The notes beneath the pieces are model-generated. The model was given only the letters and a program-made list of their open reading frames with translations, was not told where the DNA came from and ran no database searches. A stretch of 64,000 bases of DNA from NCBI GenBank assembly GCA_022747635.1, contig JAKTNV010000011.1, positions 19,741,481 through 19,805,480 on the forward strand, written 5' to 3'. This stretch comes from Hetaerina americana. Its lineage: Eukaryota; Arthropoda; Insecta; Odonata; Calopterygidae. A program made the translations under genes and the position numbers. Shown here piece after piece: positions 1 through 11,075 of this stretch (its first letter is position 1; every line of letters begins with the position of its first letter).

Positions 1-405
1 GTACTCCTTATGGCCCTAACTAGCATGACACAAGATATAATCAAAACCTATACTACATTCTGCAATTATTCATTTATTGGTTCTGCCTATTATCTACCGC
101 CTTTAATTATGCCTATTCCTCTTCCCTTTACAACATTTTCCCCTCTGTATCACCGCATTTAGCATCCCATTGCCTCTCAATATCTTTTGCACCCCCTTAT
201 CCTGCCTTCTTCAGATTTCTCTCAAGAGCCTTCTCTTTTCCCCATACCATTTCTGGGACTTCATAGTTTGTTTTCCTTTCAGCTCATTTTTACCTTTTAT
301 ATTCTTCTCAACACCCACATCTCACATGACTCCAATCTAAGCTTATCCTCCTCTCTCGAAGACCAAGATTCCAATTACTTTGCGCTGTAAAAACACATCA
401 ACAAC
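1..405 (-). mobile_element. RTE-type LINE, 3' fragment
   Basis: Read on the minus strand, about 110-400 encodes the decayed C-terminal part of an RTE-like ORF2 (pattern RRLL..I..RRQDK..QKILR, then GML.AVIQRG). Positions 1-110 are the 3' untranslated tail, with the words 'gttagttaggg' and 'aaggagtac' seen again in other copies. Frameshifts and stops make it non-coding. The element continues beyond the left edge of the window. The same C-terminal and tail pattern recurs in more than fifteen places here and is the main ground for the call. Confidence 0.7.
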
Positions 406-2030
406 TACCAAGAATATTTTAGTGAAGGAGAATTTTTCTCCTTGATGAAAAGTGATTCGAAATTATTGGGACTTTCAACAACTATATCATATCCCGTGTT
501 CAAGGCGCATCGGTGTATTTTTTCACAAAATAGCAAAATATCACAATTATCAAGTACAACTTTTTAATTGGAGTATTCTTTCATTTTGCAGATTAGGTTT
601 TTATAGCTGAAGGCAATCTATATGACCTTATAGTAGACCTAATTTTTTAGAGAAAATTACAGGAGATTGGGCGCAAAAGTAGCAACTTCCTATTCATCGG
701 ATTGATTTTGAAAATTTAACTCATGCTGTACAATTCAGGGTTCGGTACCATAACTTCCTTTTTTCATACGCAAAACGCTTTCAAAAAAGGAAATTATGTT
801 GCCGCACCCTTTTGTATGTGTACCAATTAATTTGGGTGAGGTGACCACAGGAGAACAAAGAGAATATCTCGTCCCTTATTGTTTAATATTTGTATATTTT
901 CCATGGCTATGTAATGGGTAATATTCCTCTTCACCTATCACACCGGCATTTGAATATTACTGTTTTTGATTGGATGTATAATTTCCCAATTTCTGTGACT
1001 CATATTTTTTTATTTCTTCTCGTCACTTAGGTCAGCACTGATAAGACTACCGGAGTTCCTCTAGCGGTATAACCAGTGGTAACCTGCCCGTAAGACAGGT
1101 GAGTACGAAAATATACATTAGCACTAGTTTCTCACACCTTCAACTCCCTAACGAGTATGCCCACAGTGTTTTGCTCTTTTGTTTTATTGAAAAATGAATT
1201 AGGTTTTTTAAGAGTCTTCAACTAATATAATGAAAAAACTATTGTTTTATTTCTTTATGACTTCGGGGACTTTTCCAATTTGAGTTGGATACTGCTAAAA
1301 ATGCAATTTTAACTTTTTCTATGATTAGGATATCACATGTGGAATCCTGATTTTTGTCGGAGTTCCATATTAGTTCCAATCTGCATTCACAACTTTAGTC
1401 TTCATTCTTCGCTATCAAGTGTTTGTGTAAAAGCAACACGCGTATGGAAGTAGATACCATTCCGCATGGAATAGTATAAATTTCAAGGCCCCACCTTGAG
1501 TGCTTGGAGTGAACACAAATTGAGATCTGTAACGAGTACGCCTACGGATTGCCGAGTCCATTTCAATAATATTTAACAGTTTCACGTACCCTACCGTGAG
1601 TGGCCACGTCCCTTTGCAGTACAGTCTAATTGAAAAACAACCGTTTTAGACATATTGCACGTGTTTTTATTTGGGATAAAAAAAACTATATCCCTTTAAA
1701 ATTTTATAAACTTTTCCAAACAAGAATGGATCCTAAATATATGAAAGAACTTTTAATTTTGACGATATGTCTTTCATACGGGAACATCAAACAATTCTTA
1801 CGAACTCATAAATCTTTATATTATTTGTGGTTTTTTTCGGTTCTAACGCCATATTTAATTAACAGATTAGTAAAAATTTGCCTCAGGCATACATGGATAC
1901 TTCCTTCACCCCTCAGATAGGTTGAATATTTTATTTGTGATCACGTTTAGAATTCATCAATATTTCTGTTGTTCAATGGCGTTTAATCATAATTGATGCT
2001 TGAATTTTCAGAACTTTAAATAGTAATATA
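406..2030. other. No gene recognised; AT-rich sequence
   Basis: AT-rich unique-looking DNA. Short frames on either strand show no family pattern. Around 1055-1125 there is a weakly tRNA-like stretch ('ctagcggtataaccagtgg') that could be an old SINE head, but I cannot support it. Confidence 0.5.
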
Positions 2031-2034
2031 CTGG

Positions 2035-3000
2035 GTTTGGGTAGGTTCTTCATGAACCCTGAGACTACAGCCTGCCGTACTCCTAACTAATATGACAGAA
2101 AATATCCGTAGATACCGTACTAAATATTACAATAACTTATTCCTTAGCTCTGAATATTTCCTACCTTTCTTAATACCATCCAAAATTCCTATTTTATATC
2201 CTCCTTCTATCGCGCTTTCCCAGCATTATCCCACCTACGTATATCACAGTCTTCAGCATCAAATAGCCTCTAAGTATCTCCTGAATCACTTGTCCTGCCT
2301 TCTTCGATTTTCTCCCAACAGCTGTCTCTCTTCCCTTATCCTACTTAGAACTTCATCAATTGTTTTCATTTTTTCTATCCTTCCCCACTACCACAGATCA
2401 AAGGCTCCTAAACTACCTTAAATGTCCTGGCTCTGAGCAACCTTTTTTCTTAACCATGCAAAAATATACTCCGTATTTAAGTGTCCATTATTAAATTCTT
2501 TCCATCTTTACTTAAGGTTCCTGTCATTAACTCCCGTCTCTTTTTAAACGCTTCTTTGCTCAACACAATTCTTCTTTTAATGTCCCCCTTATCACTCTCT
2601 CCACCCTCTACCAAAAAACTTCTCAAGTAGGTCAACTATTTTACTTTTTTTAGTTTATGCACCATTACTTGAATGTTTATCTTAGTCATCCTTTTTCGTC
2701 AGAATCTCTGTGAATATTTTAACTCTACGGCTGATTGGCTAGCTACGATAAAACATGATCACCTGCATATCTGTTTTTGAGCAGTTCCCTACATACTTAC
2801 CTCTTGCTCCAAGCCCTTTCCATGCCTCTGTTACCATTTCTTCAGTAATGGCATAGAAAAGAAGAGGTGTCAGTGGACATCCCTGTTCTACTCCCCTGCC
2901 TAGCATTGCACATTCCGACTCTACATTCGCTACCCATACCTATGCAGTTTGAGGCATGAACTGGTTATCTGCAGAATATCCGGGGTTATTGCACTTCAGG
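2035..3000 (-). mobile_element. RTE-type LINE, longer degenerate copy
   Basis: Minus-strand relic. The 3' tail lies at 2035-2100 and the C-terminal region at about 2100-2700. Around 2770-2960 there is a reverse transcriptase stretch, readable in pieces as QGCPLTPLLFYAI and EEMVTEAWKGLG, which matches the RTE-type block QGCPLSPLLFN....EE.....L.G. Many stops and frameshifts are present. The catalytic ADD box is not readable. It is non-functional. Confidence 0.7.
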
Positions 3001-4145
3001 GAAGAACCATCTTAAAGGCGCCAATTCTCAAAACCACCTCTCCGTCCATTCATTGTTTTTTTCTTCCCTTGCTTAGTTTCGAAAATTGATATTCTTTTGA
3101 CAATGGGTTGGGGAAGAGATTGAAATTTCTTCATTAAGTTTGAGGACGCTTTAAGGATTAAACTACGATGAAATAATGCTCTCCTTGCTGAACTGTTTCG
3201 TGGATTATATTCGTCGATGGTGAAAAATTAATGAAAATCAAACGCGAATGGCGAGTTCGTGTGAGAGTGCCACTGTGTTTCACGCGGAACCAAGTTGCAT
3301 GTCACGCTTCCTCGGCGGTGAATAGCCATTTCTGTTGCCTCTGGTTCTTTGAGGGAAAAAATACAAGGGGAGTTCATGATAAAGGGATGAGCTAATAAGC
3401 GACCTCGACGAAAGGTTGTGTGGTATTTAACTTGGAGCATCAACGTTTAATTTTCATTTCAGCAATCTCGAAATTAAACGTGTGAGCCTCCTGTTATGCA
3501 CGACTTTCGAAAATGGTTTTATAACATTTTCACCTCTCTCTCTCCTTCTCTCCATCACCGCCGTGAGTAGTGCTTTCCATTAGTGATGGGAGGGGGACGG
3601 ATGTTATTGAATTCCGACCCAATACAAATAGTTTTGGGTGGGTTTTCGTGGAAAGAATCAATGTGTGATGCTACCTAACTAATATGATCTACATTTAAAA
3701 AAGAACAAACTCGCCTAAACATCTCCCGTCGCAAATAAATTGATACCTGGACATTATTTCCTCACATGCTATTCACTAACATTTGGAACCATTTTACACG
3801 AAATACAGACGGCGTGCCAAGCGAAAATAATACGACATTTTTATGCCGATTTGAGATTCTTCGAGATAGTATGTTATCTCGCACTTTGACAAATATGTAA
3901 ATGTAAAACTAATTTTTTCAAACAGTTGGCCTCCCCCGATATACTCACCGTGACATTTCATGTATTTAAACTTTTTATGAAAATTCATCAATTAATTTAT
4001 TCATTTTACATGAGTCCGAAAACAGCACTTAGATCTTTACATCGGAATTTGAACATTGATATAACAATATGACAATTATATACACCCAAGCCCTAGGTAG
4101 AGGGAAAACCACCGAGGCGGGAACATAAAATTAATACATAGTCAC
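3001..4145. other. No gene recognised
   Basis: Mostly AT-rich sequence with a more balanced stretch near 3220-3460. The open frames there are short and show no motif. About 4010-4130 resembles the body of SINE-B (compare 25080-25225 and 54990-55145: 'ccgaggcggga' against 'cctcggcggga') but lacks the promoter box. Confidence 0.4.
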
Positions 4146-4149
4146 AATA

Positions 4150-4676
4150 AAATCATGCGCATTACTTTCCTAATGGTCCATGTATATCGTGCCTGAATTT
4201 CATGAAATGTTGCTTACGCTGGGTATGCATCCATACAAACGTTATAGGGAGGTGACACAAGACGTTCAAGAAGGGCTGGGAGGAGGTCGCCGTCGGACCC
4301 CTTTCTGGACGCCCAACAACGGTCAGAACCGACGAAAACGTAAATCTTGTGCGGGAAGTTTTGTCTTCCGACCATCAATTGAGCATCCGGCAAATTGCTG
4401 ACACCCTTCACTTGCCCATATTTGCGATGCATTGGATTGTGACCGAGGATCTGGAAATGAGCAAGGTCTGCGCGAAGCTTGTGCGGAAAGTTTTGCCACA
4501 CGTCTTTCATCGTGACCAACTTCCTGGCCCGGAGCACCCCGGTGGTCCCCCGGCCCCCTTACGGTCCCGACTTGGCTCGGTGCCACTTTCTTTGGTTTCC
4601 CCGACTGAAGAAAGAGCAGAAAGGAAAGATTTGGAAGACCGCGGAAAATATGCAACAGAATGTTATTTTCCTGAGT
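4150..4676 (+). pseudogene. Mariner transposase relic, left part
   Basis: Plus-strand mariner (Tc1/mariner superfamily) transposase in pieces. First comes SGRPTTVRTDENVNLVREVL, the link between the two helix-turn-helix domains. Then come SIRQIADTL and TEDLEMSKVCAKLV (second helix-turn-helix). Then, in another frame, VVPRPPYGPDLARCHFLWF, equivalent to the usual PPYSPDLAPCDFFLF that carries the third catalytic aspartate. The middle of the protein, with the first two aspartates, is deleted. The last readable piece, KTAENMQQNVIF, runs into the LINE that begins at 4677. The C-terminal end reappears at about 6806-6870. It is interrupted, deleted and frameshifted, hence dead. Confidence 0.8.
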
Positions 4677-6783
4677 GACATCTACATCTACATCTACATA
4701 ATACCCCGCAAGCCGCCGCAAGGGCGTGTGGCGGGGGGTGTTAGGTCACCAACCGTAAAAAAGAAAAATACCACATGCAAAAAAAACAACACGGAAAATT
4801 ACACCCACAGCAGCGCACACACTCATGCAAAAATCCCTTCATCCAACACTCATGCAAACACATATACCGCAAAACAACTAAAAATCTGCACCCCATGATG
4901 CAGCACGAAAGACATTCTACAACACCCTAAACCAACACGGAAGCCAGGACACAACAAGCAAGAAATTGAAACATCACTACCACATGAAAATGCACCACGA
5001 AACACTCTATCCCCAAAGAGTCTCTAATTGGCAGGGAATACGACCCAACGTTGCAGGTAGCAGGAATTTGCCCCCGCGGAGAGGGACGAGGGATTGAAAG
5101 GGAAACTTAAAAACAGATGAACAGAACATGAATGAGGTCATTCGGAAAGAATGGGTTATTATAGCAAAACACATAAGGTTAGTGGAAGAGCATGCATTTA
5201 AATACAACTAATTATTTTTTAGACGCTGAGGGTGGCAAGTGGAATTTTTGCTATCTATAACCCTGCAGTTGCTATCCCGTATTGTCCGTGGGAAGAAGGA
5301 GTCCTTGAGTCGGCTAGTTCTGGCATCTATTTCCCGAATTTTATATGCATGATCCAAGCGACTAATGTATGTAGGAGTACGAATAATTTGCGAGACCTCG
5401 GTGCTGAAACATGCGGATCTAAATTTATTTAATAATTTCAATCTTGCATTGAATCGTCTCTCAGCCAATGATTCCCACCCCAAATCCATGAGCATTTCGG
5501 TGACGCTTTGCGTTTTATCGTAGGAATTTTTTACGAAACGGGCTGCCCGGCGTTGAACCTTGTCAATTTCCCGAATGAGACCTTTTTCACTCGGATCCCA
5601 CACGCTGCATGCGTATTCTAAATGAGGCCTTACAAGAGCGTGGTAACAACGTTCCTTGACCTTCGAGTCACTTTTGCCGACAATGCGTCTAATGAATCCC
5701 AATTTTTTATATGCTTGACCGCAGACTTTACGTATGTGAGTCCCCCAAGTTAAGTCTTTTGTGAATGTGACACCTAGGTATTTCACCGTATCAACTACTG
5801 CTAGGTCACCTCCAGCTAATTTGTAAGCAAATCCCGTTGATCTTTTAAAGAAATTTACCACTGAACATTTATTATAATTTAGAGTCAATCCCCAGTTAGA
5901 ACACCATTTAGTAATGCAATCTAAATCCTGCGCTAGAATAAAACGATCCTCATCCCCAGATATCTCCCGATAGATCACCGTGTCATCCGCAAACATCCTA
6001 ATGTTACTTTTCACTTCGCGGTTCAAATCGTTAACAAAAATCAAGAAAAGCAACGGCCCGATCACACTTCCCTGAGGTACCCCCGACGTGACTCGAACGC
6101 TGTCGGAACTAGCGCCATCAAGGACTACCCTCTGTTCCCGCTCCGAAAGAAAATCTTTAACCCAACTTATGGCGCCCTTATTTATACCCGCGACCTTTAA
6201 TTTATGAATGAGTTTACCATGTGGGACCTTATCAAATGCCTTTTGAAAATCTAAGAAGATGGCATCCACTTGCCTCCCTCTCTCACCCGATAAAAGTAAA
6301 TCATGTGTAAATAATCCTAATTGGGTTTCGCAGGAGCGAGTTTTCCTGAATCCGTGTTGATTGTCACTTAAAAAGTTAATATTGTCAAGGTGTCTCATTA
6401 TTGAACTGACAATTATGTGCTCTAAGATTTTGCAACAGATAGAAGTGAGAGATATAGGTCTGTAATTACTGGGATCCTCCCTGTCACCACCTTTAAAAAT
6501 AGGCGTTATTTGCGCGGTTTTCCAAATCTTAGGTACTTTGCACTCTGTGAGGGATTTGTTAAATATAAATTCAAGGTACGGGGCAATGTTTGGAGCTAAA
6601 TGTTTTATCACCCTAGCTGGTATATTTTCGGGACCCGGGGATTTGTTGGGTTTAATCTCGTTAAGCAATTTTAGAATTCCTTGTTGGTCCACTGTTATTT
6701 TTTCCATGGGTGGAGTATGTATTGTTTCTTGGAGATATGCGGTGGCAACATCATTCGCGTCGAGTAGTTTTAGGGTGTCTGCC
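4677..6783 (-). mobile_element. CR1/L2-like LINE, 5'-truncated insertion
   Basis: A minus-strand non-LTR retrotransposon. It contains the 3' part of ORF2 (5208-6783) and a 3' untranslated region (4677-5207) ending in about three copies of the hexamer GTAGAT read on the minus strand. A short tandem repeat instead of poly(A) is typical of CR1 and L2 clades. The 5' part, including the endonuclease, is missing. It lies inside a plus-strand mariner relic. A second copy with the same 3' untranslated region and the same hexamer tail is at 11076-12060. The intact frame and close similarity to that copy suggest recent insertion. Confidence 0.9.
5208..6783 (-). CDS. LINE ORF2, reverse transcriptase (partial)
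   Basis: Reverse transcriptase of a CR1/L2-like LINE, which copies element RNA into the genome by target-primed reverse transcription. The open frame runs to 6830, but the first 16 or so codons come from the insertion junction and there is no element ATG; about 525 residues are element-derived. Counting from 6830, visible blocks are YRPISLTS (about 123-130), HGFRKTRSCETQL (159-171), LDFQKAFD with the first catalytic Asp (193-200), GVPQGSVIGPLLF (250-262), FADD with the catalytic Asp pair (280-283), YLGV (351-354) and PHLEYACSVWDP (402-413). The stop is at 5208-5210. No stops or frameshifts interrupt it. The N-terminal endonuclease is absent, so it is not autonomous. Clade assignment between CR1 and L2 is by pattern only. 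Confidence 0.9.
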
Positions 6784-6822
6784 ACGTGTCTGCCACGCTT
6801 GGAATAAGCGTGGCAGACACGT
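6784..6822. repeat. 17-bp palindrome at LINE 5' junction
   Basis: Arms at 6784-6800 and 6806-6822 are perfect reverse complements around a 5-base spacer (ggaat). The right arm reads in frame as mariner transposase (AWQTR, followed by LRKWIDAGG). The left arm is therefore an inverted copy of target DNA placed at the truncated 5' end of the LINE. A direct repeat of gtgtctgccac (6775-6785 and 6786-6796) overlaps it. Confidence 0.85.
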
Positions 6823-6935
6823 CTCCGCAAGTGGATTGATGCAGGGGGAGAATCTTTTGAAGAATTTCAAGCATTTGTACAAGTACGATCAATAAATCTA
6901 TTTTTCCCAGAGAAAAACCAAAATTATGCGCATGG
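6801..6935 (+). pseudogene. Mariner transposase relic, C-terminal part
   Basis: Plus-strand frame AWQTRLRKWIDAGGESFEEF matches the usual mariner C-terminus (pattern W..R..KCIDAGGESFE.D). It continues the relic at 4150-4676 across the LINE. A stop codon precedes AWQTR and roughly twenty codons expected between the two halves are not seen. The sequence ATGCGCATG near 6926 mirrors ATGCGCAT near 4155, which may be the worn terminal inverted repeats. Confidence 0.75.
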
Positions 6936-7014
6936 TAGTAGTATTTAGGGGAGGCGACGACAGCCGAGGTCATTTGCGCTTATGCGCATTACTTTCATAA
7001 TTTACTATGCATAT

Positions 7015-7470
7015 TCGACTGTACTTTTGAATGGCTCGGAAACTTGGTCGTTGAGGCAAGAGGATAAGATTAGATATGAGGCATTTGAGATGTGGAGTGG
7101 AATGAAGTAATCAATAAAGGGCGGAAAAGAAAATAAACGATGAAGCTCTAAATATGCTAGTGGAAGAGATACGGCTTTTGGATGGATTTCATAGAAGGCA
7201 GGACAAGTGGATGCAGAAGATTCTTGGGAGAAAATTAGATATTGAAGACGGAAATAGAGGGGAGAATACTGGAAAGGTAGATAGAGTAAGCATTTTGGAT
7301 GGAAATAAGGGGGGTAAAAACATTATAGAGCAAAATAACGAATTTTGTGATCTAGAGTATGGGATATAAGGACATATTGTTGAATGTTAGTTAGTGTTTA
7401 AGAGCGTCACAGTGCCTAGTGCCAGATTACATCAGAATCTACCCTAAGCCGGCGTACGACTACTAAAATA
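7015..7470 (+). mobile_element. RTE-type LINE, 3' fragment
   Basis: Begins with GSETWSLRQEDKIRYEAFEMW in one frame. The frame from 7154 gives EEIRLLDGFHRRQDKWMQKILGRK and then DGNKGGKN. This is one of the clearest C-termini of the RTE family in the window. The tail includes 'ttgttgaatgttagttag'. It has no catalytic domain and is 5'-truncated. Confidence 0.8.
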
Positions 7471-7784
7471 GCGTTCTTATAGGGTTTGCGCCTTAGCTGA
7501 TTAAAATATAAAAATGAAAATCTCAACTTTTTCGTCTTTAAGCAACTGTCGAATAGTCACAAGTTCGAAATGGTATGAGTACCGCTCTCTATGCAACTCT
7601 ATATATAAACATCTAGAACTCAGGATCAGAGAGATGAAATCATATTTAAAAACGGAAAATGGAACCCAGCGAATATTTCATATCAAAACCAGTTGTCTCT
7701 GCGACTAAAGAATCAATCGAATAGGCATCATATGTCACTCTCGCGATATATTGAACCTTAAACTTAGTATATGGGTAATTGAAC

Positions 7785-8060
7785 TATATTTTGAAGAAAC
7801 AGATTACCACAATTATCAACCAGAAAGTCGGTTTGGTAGGTGAGAATAGAGCTCACCTATTTCTAAACCCCAAGAAATTCATGCATCAGGGTAATAAGGG
7901 GATGCCGGGTTCTTTTTCCTGTGCCACCCATGGTTTTCGAAGAATACCTGTATCTGGTACCCAAAAAATCACACAGCTTAGGTAAAGCTGAAGCGTCCCG
8001 GTCATCGAACCCGTGGCCTCCGGTCAGCCGTGCAACGCTCGATCTACCAGAAAAACGAGT
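7785..8060 (-). mobile_element. SINE-A copy (tRNA-derived)
   Basis: Minus-strand copy of the SINE that is clearest at 56258-56525. The head at about 8000-8055 carries a B-box-like gttcgatgacc read on the minus strand. The body includes 'tacccaaaaaatcacac', 'cctgtgccacc' and 'ggtaggtgagaatagagctcacct'. The tail end is near 7790. It would be transcribed by RNA polymerase III and mobilised by a LINE. Moderately diverged. Confidence 0.75.
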
Positions 8061-8780
8061 TCCTGTAAGACCAGAGATAGAAATTATTACAAATCTTAAT
8101 ATACCGCTTAAGATACGGCTTCATTTTCTTTCAAGATTTCGACTTCGACAGAATATCGAAGAACCTAAATTCTTCAATCTTGTATCGATGCATCGAATCA
8201 TTGCACTTTCTAAATCGAATAAGCGTCACACTCTCTGCAATATCGTATCCTTCAGTCTCAGAGTAAATGAATTAAAATATAAAACGGTTATGGATCGCCT
8301 CAAATTTCAGGCCTTAAAGTCATGCGTCCTTCGCTTCGATTGAATACCCTTCATGTAACGATCGTCACACTCGACACATGGAAATATCGCCCGTCCTAAC
8401 TTCATTGTCGGAGAGTTTCATTCAAATTTTGAAGAAATGTATGGTAGTAGGTTTGAGAAATGATATTTTTCGACGAATAACAAACACTTTTACCATCACT
8501 TCCATCACCAAATGTATTTGTCACAAGATCAAATATTTTTTCGAAAACTATTTTTAGCGTTAGTGGAAATAAAATTTTTTGGCGGAACTACGTATGAGTC
8601 TTTATATTATCTCTTCCAGGTTGAAGTACCGCAGGGTATGACCTGACTGGCTGAGGGTGTCTTCCGTTTATGTTCGTTGAAATTTCAACGCAAGATACTT
8701 CGATTGGAACATCGAAAACCAAAAAAATTATCGCAAGTTCGAGATAGGTAAGGCAGCATTCACTCCATCGCATTATCCAG
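8061..8780. other. No gene recognised
   Basis: About 8070-8340 contains a run of 'atcg/tcga' rich words and an open frame without a recognisable motif. I see no feature I can support. Confidence 0.4.
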
Positions 8781-9990
8781 CAATTCCACCCTCGACATCG
8801 AAAGTAGAGAGTCCCTCAACCCTTTTGAGTCAGACCGCTCAGGAAGAAAAGGGTGGCACTCGTGTCATATCACGTAGGGGAACATTAACTCTCTCCCGTC
8901 TCGCGGCACCCTCCTTCTCCCTCGACTACCGGATGGCTTCCAGAATACGTGCGCTCATGGGAAATGCTCTCCCGACACCCAGCCACATCTCATCACTCCC
9001 CCTACTCCCCATCCTTTCCCAACGGGTGTGGGGAGAGAGAGAGGGGGGAAAGAAGAGGGGGACTCCGTTCTATTCCGTGTGTGTGTGTGTGTGACTGTGT
9101 GCGTGGGTGGGTGATGATGGCCGTTGAAATCTCTCACGTTCCGATTTTTTTTTCGCCCCGGAGAACTCCGTGGTGATGGAAAGGGGGGGGGGGGAAGAGG
9201 GCGGGGGATGGAGAGAGATGGCTTGGGGAGGCAGAGGAGGTCACGGCAATTCCATCCACAGCCACCTCTTCCCATCCCCCGCACTGTTCCCTTCCGAGTA
9301 GGTAGTCCGTCTCTCCCGCATCCATTGTTGTACACGATTGCGGTCCGGTCTTCTGTAGCGGGAGGGTGACGGGGGGGGGGGGGGTTATCCCTCTTTCGCT
9401 TGACCCCCGAATGCACAACTCGCATTGTGAAATCCACCCCCACAACCCCTCGCAACAATGACCCTCACGGGGTCGACTTGGAGGATCATTGTTGTCCTCA
9501 GATGAACCCTTGGGAGTCGAGAGCTATTGGCGCGGGTCTGGAAATTCTTCTGCTGGTATCTCCTCCTTCTTCTGGGTTTCTTAGAGGAGAAATATGTATA
9601 TCTATACATATATATAAGTATCCAGTGTGTGATGGGATGCCTTGAATGAATTTTTCGGAAGATATATTTGCGTGGGAGGGGGCCGCGGATAGTGCGGGTC
9701 GAGTCACGTTAGTGGGGTAAGCGGTGTCGACCGTCCAGGGGCGTCTCAATCTCGCACAGCGGGCGACGGGACCGGATTCTTCCGGGAAATATTCTGTGCG
9801 ACCACCGCGATTTTATAATAACGTCCTTTTTTCGGGGGGGGAGAACCGGGACGTTTAAAATCCCACGGCACGGTGGCGGGGAAATGCATAGTTCTCTCGT
9901 GCTGGCTCGGGGAGGGGGTAAGGGGGCCGAATATATGAATGCGGAGCAACCTCCAAGAAAGAAAACCACTCCTTTCAGAGAGAAAGAGAT
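8780..9990. other. GC-rich, purine/pyrimidine-skewed island
   Basis: CT-rich and then GA-rich stretches with many CpG dinucleotides, poly(G) runs (about 9185-9193, 9371-9383 and 9834-9841) and a short (GT)n at 9078-9093. It contrasts strongly with the AT-rich flanks. Open frames on both strands are long only because stops are rare in this composition. It could be a promoter or enhancer region. No TATA box or coding exon is supported. Confidence 0.6.
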
Positions 9991-10289
9991 ACCCACCCCT
10001 GTTTTTTTTGGCACTGCGCAGGTTCGGGTGGTCTTCCCTTAAAAAATTTTCACGAATGCCGTTTATATTAATCTTCAAGCTGAAGTATGAGAGCCAAGCG
10101 TGGGTAGCAGGCCGAGGCCAGAATCCATCATTTCAACCCAGACGTATGTCACGTCACTTCAAACTCTATTGCCAGTTTTTAAGGATGGCATGAATGAATT
10201 TTTCTGGGCCCGTAAAAATTATAATTCCGTTGAGATGGCAATATGTTATCTTCATAGGCATTTGGTATGTGATGAAACGTAGAAGGGTG

Positions 10290-10660
10290 AACGAAACGAC
10301 GGTTGTTGCTAAAGAGAGCTGAACGCCAGTTTGAAGCTCTTAGAAGGCAGGCACAGTGGGCGGACGGAAGATGGAAGATTTGCGTCGGCCACGTTAGAAT
10401 TCGCGGAGAGAAGATAAATGAGGAGTGTGGCACGCTAAGTAAAGAGGTTAAGGAGAGATTGGCAAAGCCTATATATGAAGACTTGTGTGCCGTACGGGCC
10501 TGAAACCTCCTGGTTTTCGTGGAAAGAGGGTGGGCATAAATTAGAGACTTTTGGCATGTGGGCATGGGGACGAATTGAGAAAATAAGCTCGACAGCGCTT
10601 ATTTTCAAGCTGAAGACGAAGTTTTAATCATGACAACAGAAAAGAGGAGGTTCCCAGGGG
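10290..10660 (+). mobile_element. RTE-type LINE, fragment
   Basis: Plus-strand pieces include LSKEVKERLAKPIYEDLCAV, equivalent to the family pattern LSK..K..L.KT.IW, then WHVGMG and ENKLD. It has stops and frameshifts. It lies directly before a SINE-C copy. Confidence 0.55.
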
Positions 10661-10679
10661 AAATCTGAGCAGTATTAGT

Positions 10680-10990
10680 TATTAAGGTTGACGACTGACA
10701 GCTGAGGTCCTTTCAACCATTGAAGTTAGGTACGTAATTTGTTTTTTAGGGGTAGGGATTTTAGGGAGTAGGGGATAAATAGGTGTCAGCATAAGCCTAC
10801 TCTAATGGCAAATTACTGCAATGTGGTCACACAACGGCCCATCCGACGTACGGCGCACACCATTTGAACTATTAACCACACGTCACCCTAATTAAGAATC
10901 GGGACTTTAATGAGGGATTCTGGTCACTTCCAGGATTTGAATCCTGATCCTCGAGTTAAGAAGCCAGAACACTATCCGTTGCTTCAGCCC
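10680..10990 (-). mobile_element. SINE-C copy (tRNA-like)
   Basis: Minus-strand B-box-like element 'aggatttgaatcctga' at 10930-10945, with a body shared with 13800-14095: 'taggggtagggattttaggg', 'cgacgtacgg' and 'gggattctgg'. Two diverged copies define the family. The tRNA-like head lies at the high-coordinate end. Confidence 0.65.
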
Positions 10991-11075
10991 TACTCCCCGT
11001 AGTATACAAAGAAGGCGGAGGCTGTGTGAGCAGATGTCGTGTGTCAGCTAAATGTCGTGATGGAAGGGTGACAAA

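Noticed and set aside
4323..4721. 132-codon minus-strand frame
   Set aside because: It is antisense to the mariner relic, whose plus-strand frames match a known family.
8955..9458. 167-codon minus-strand frame
   Set aside because: Pro/Arg-rich shadow of a GA/CT island. Several overlapping frames are equally open.
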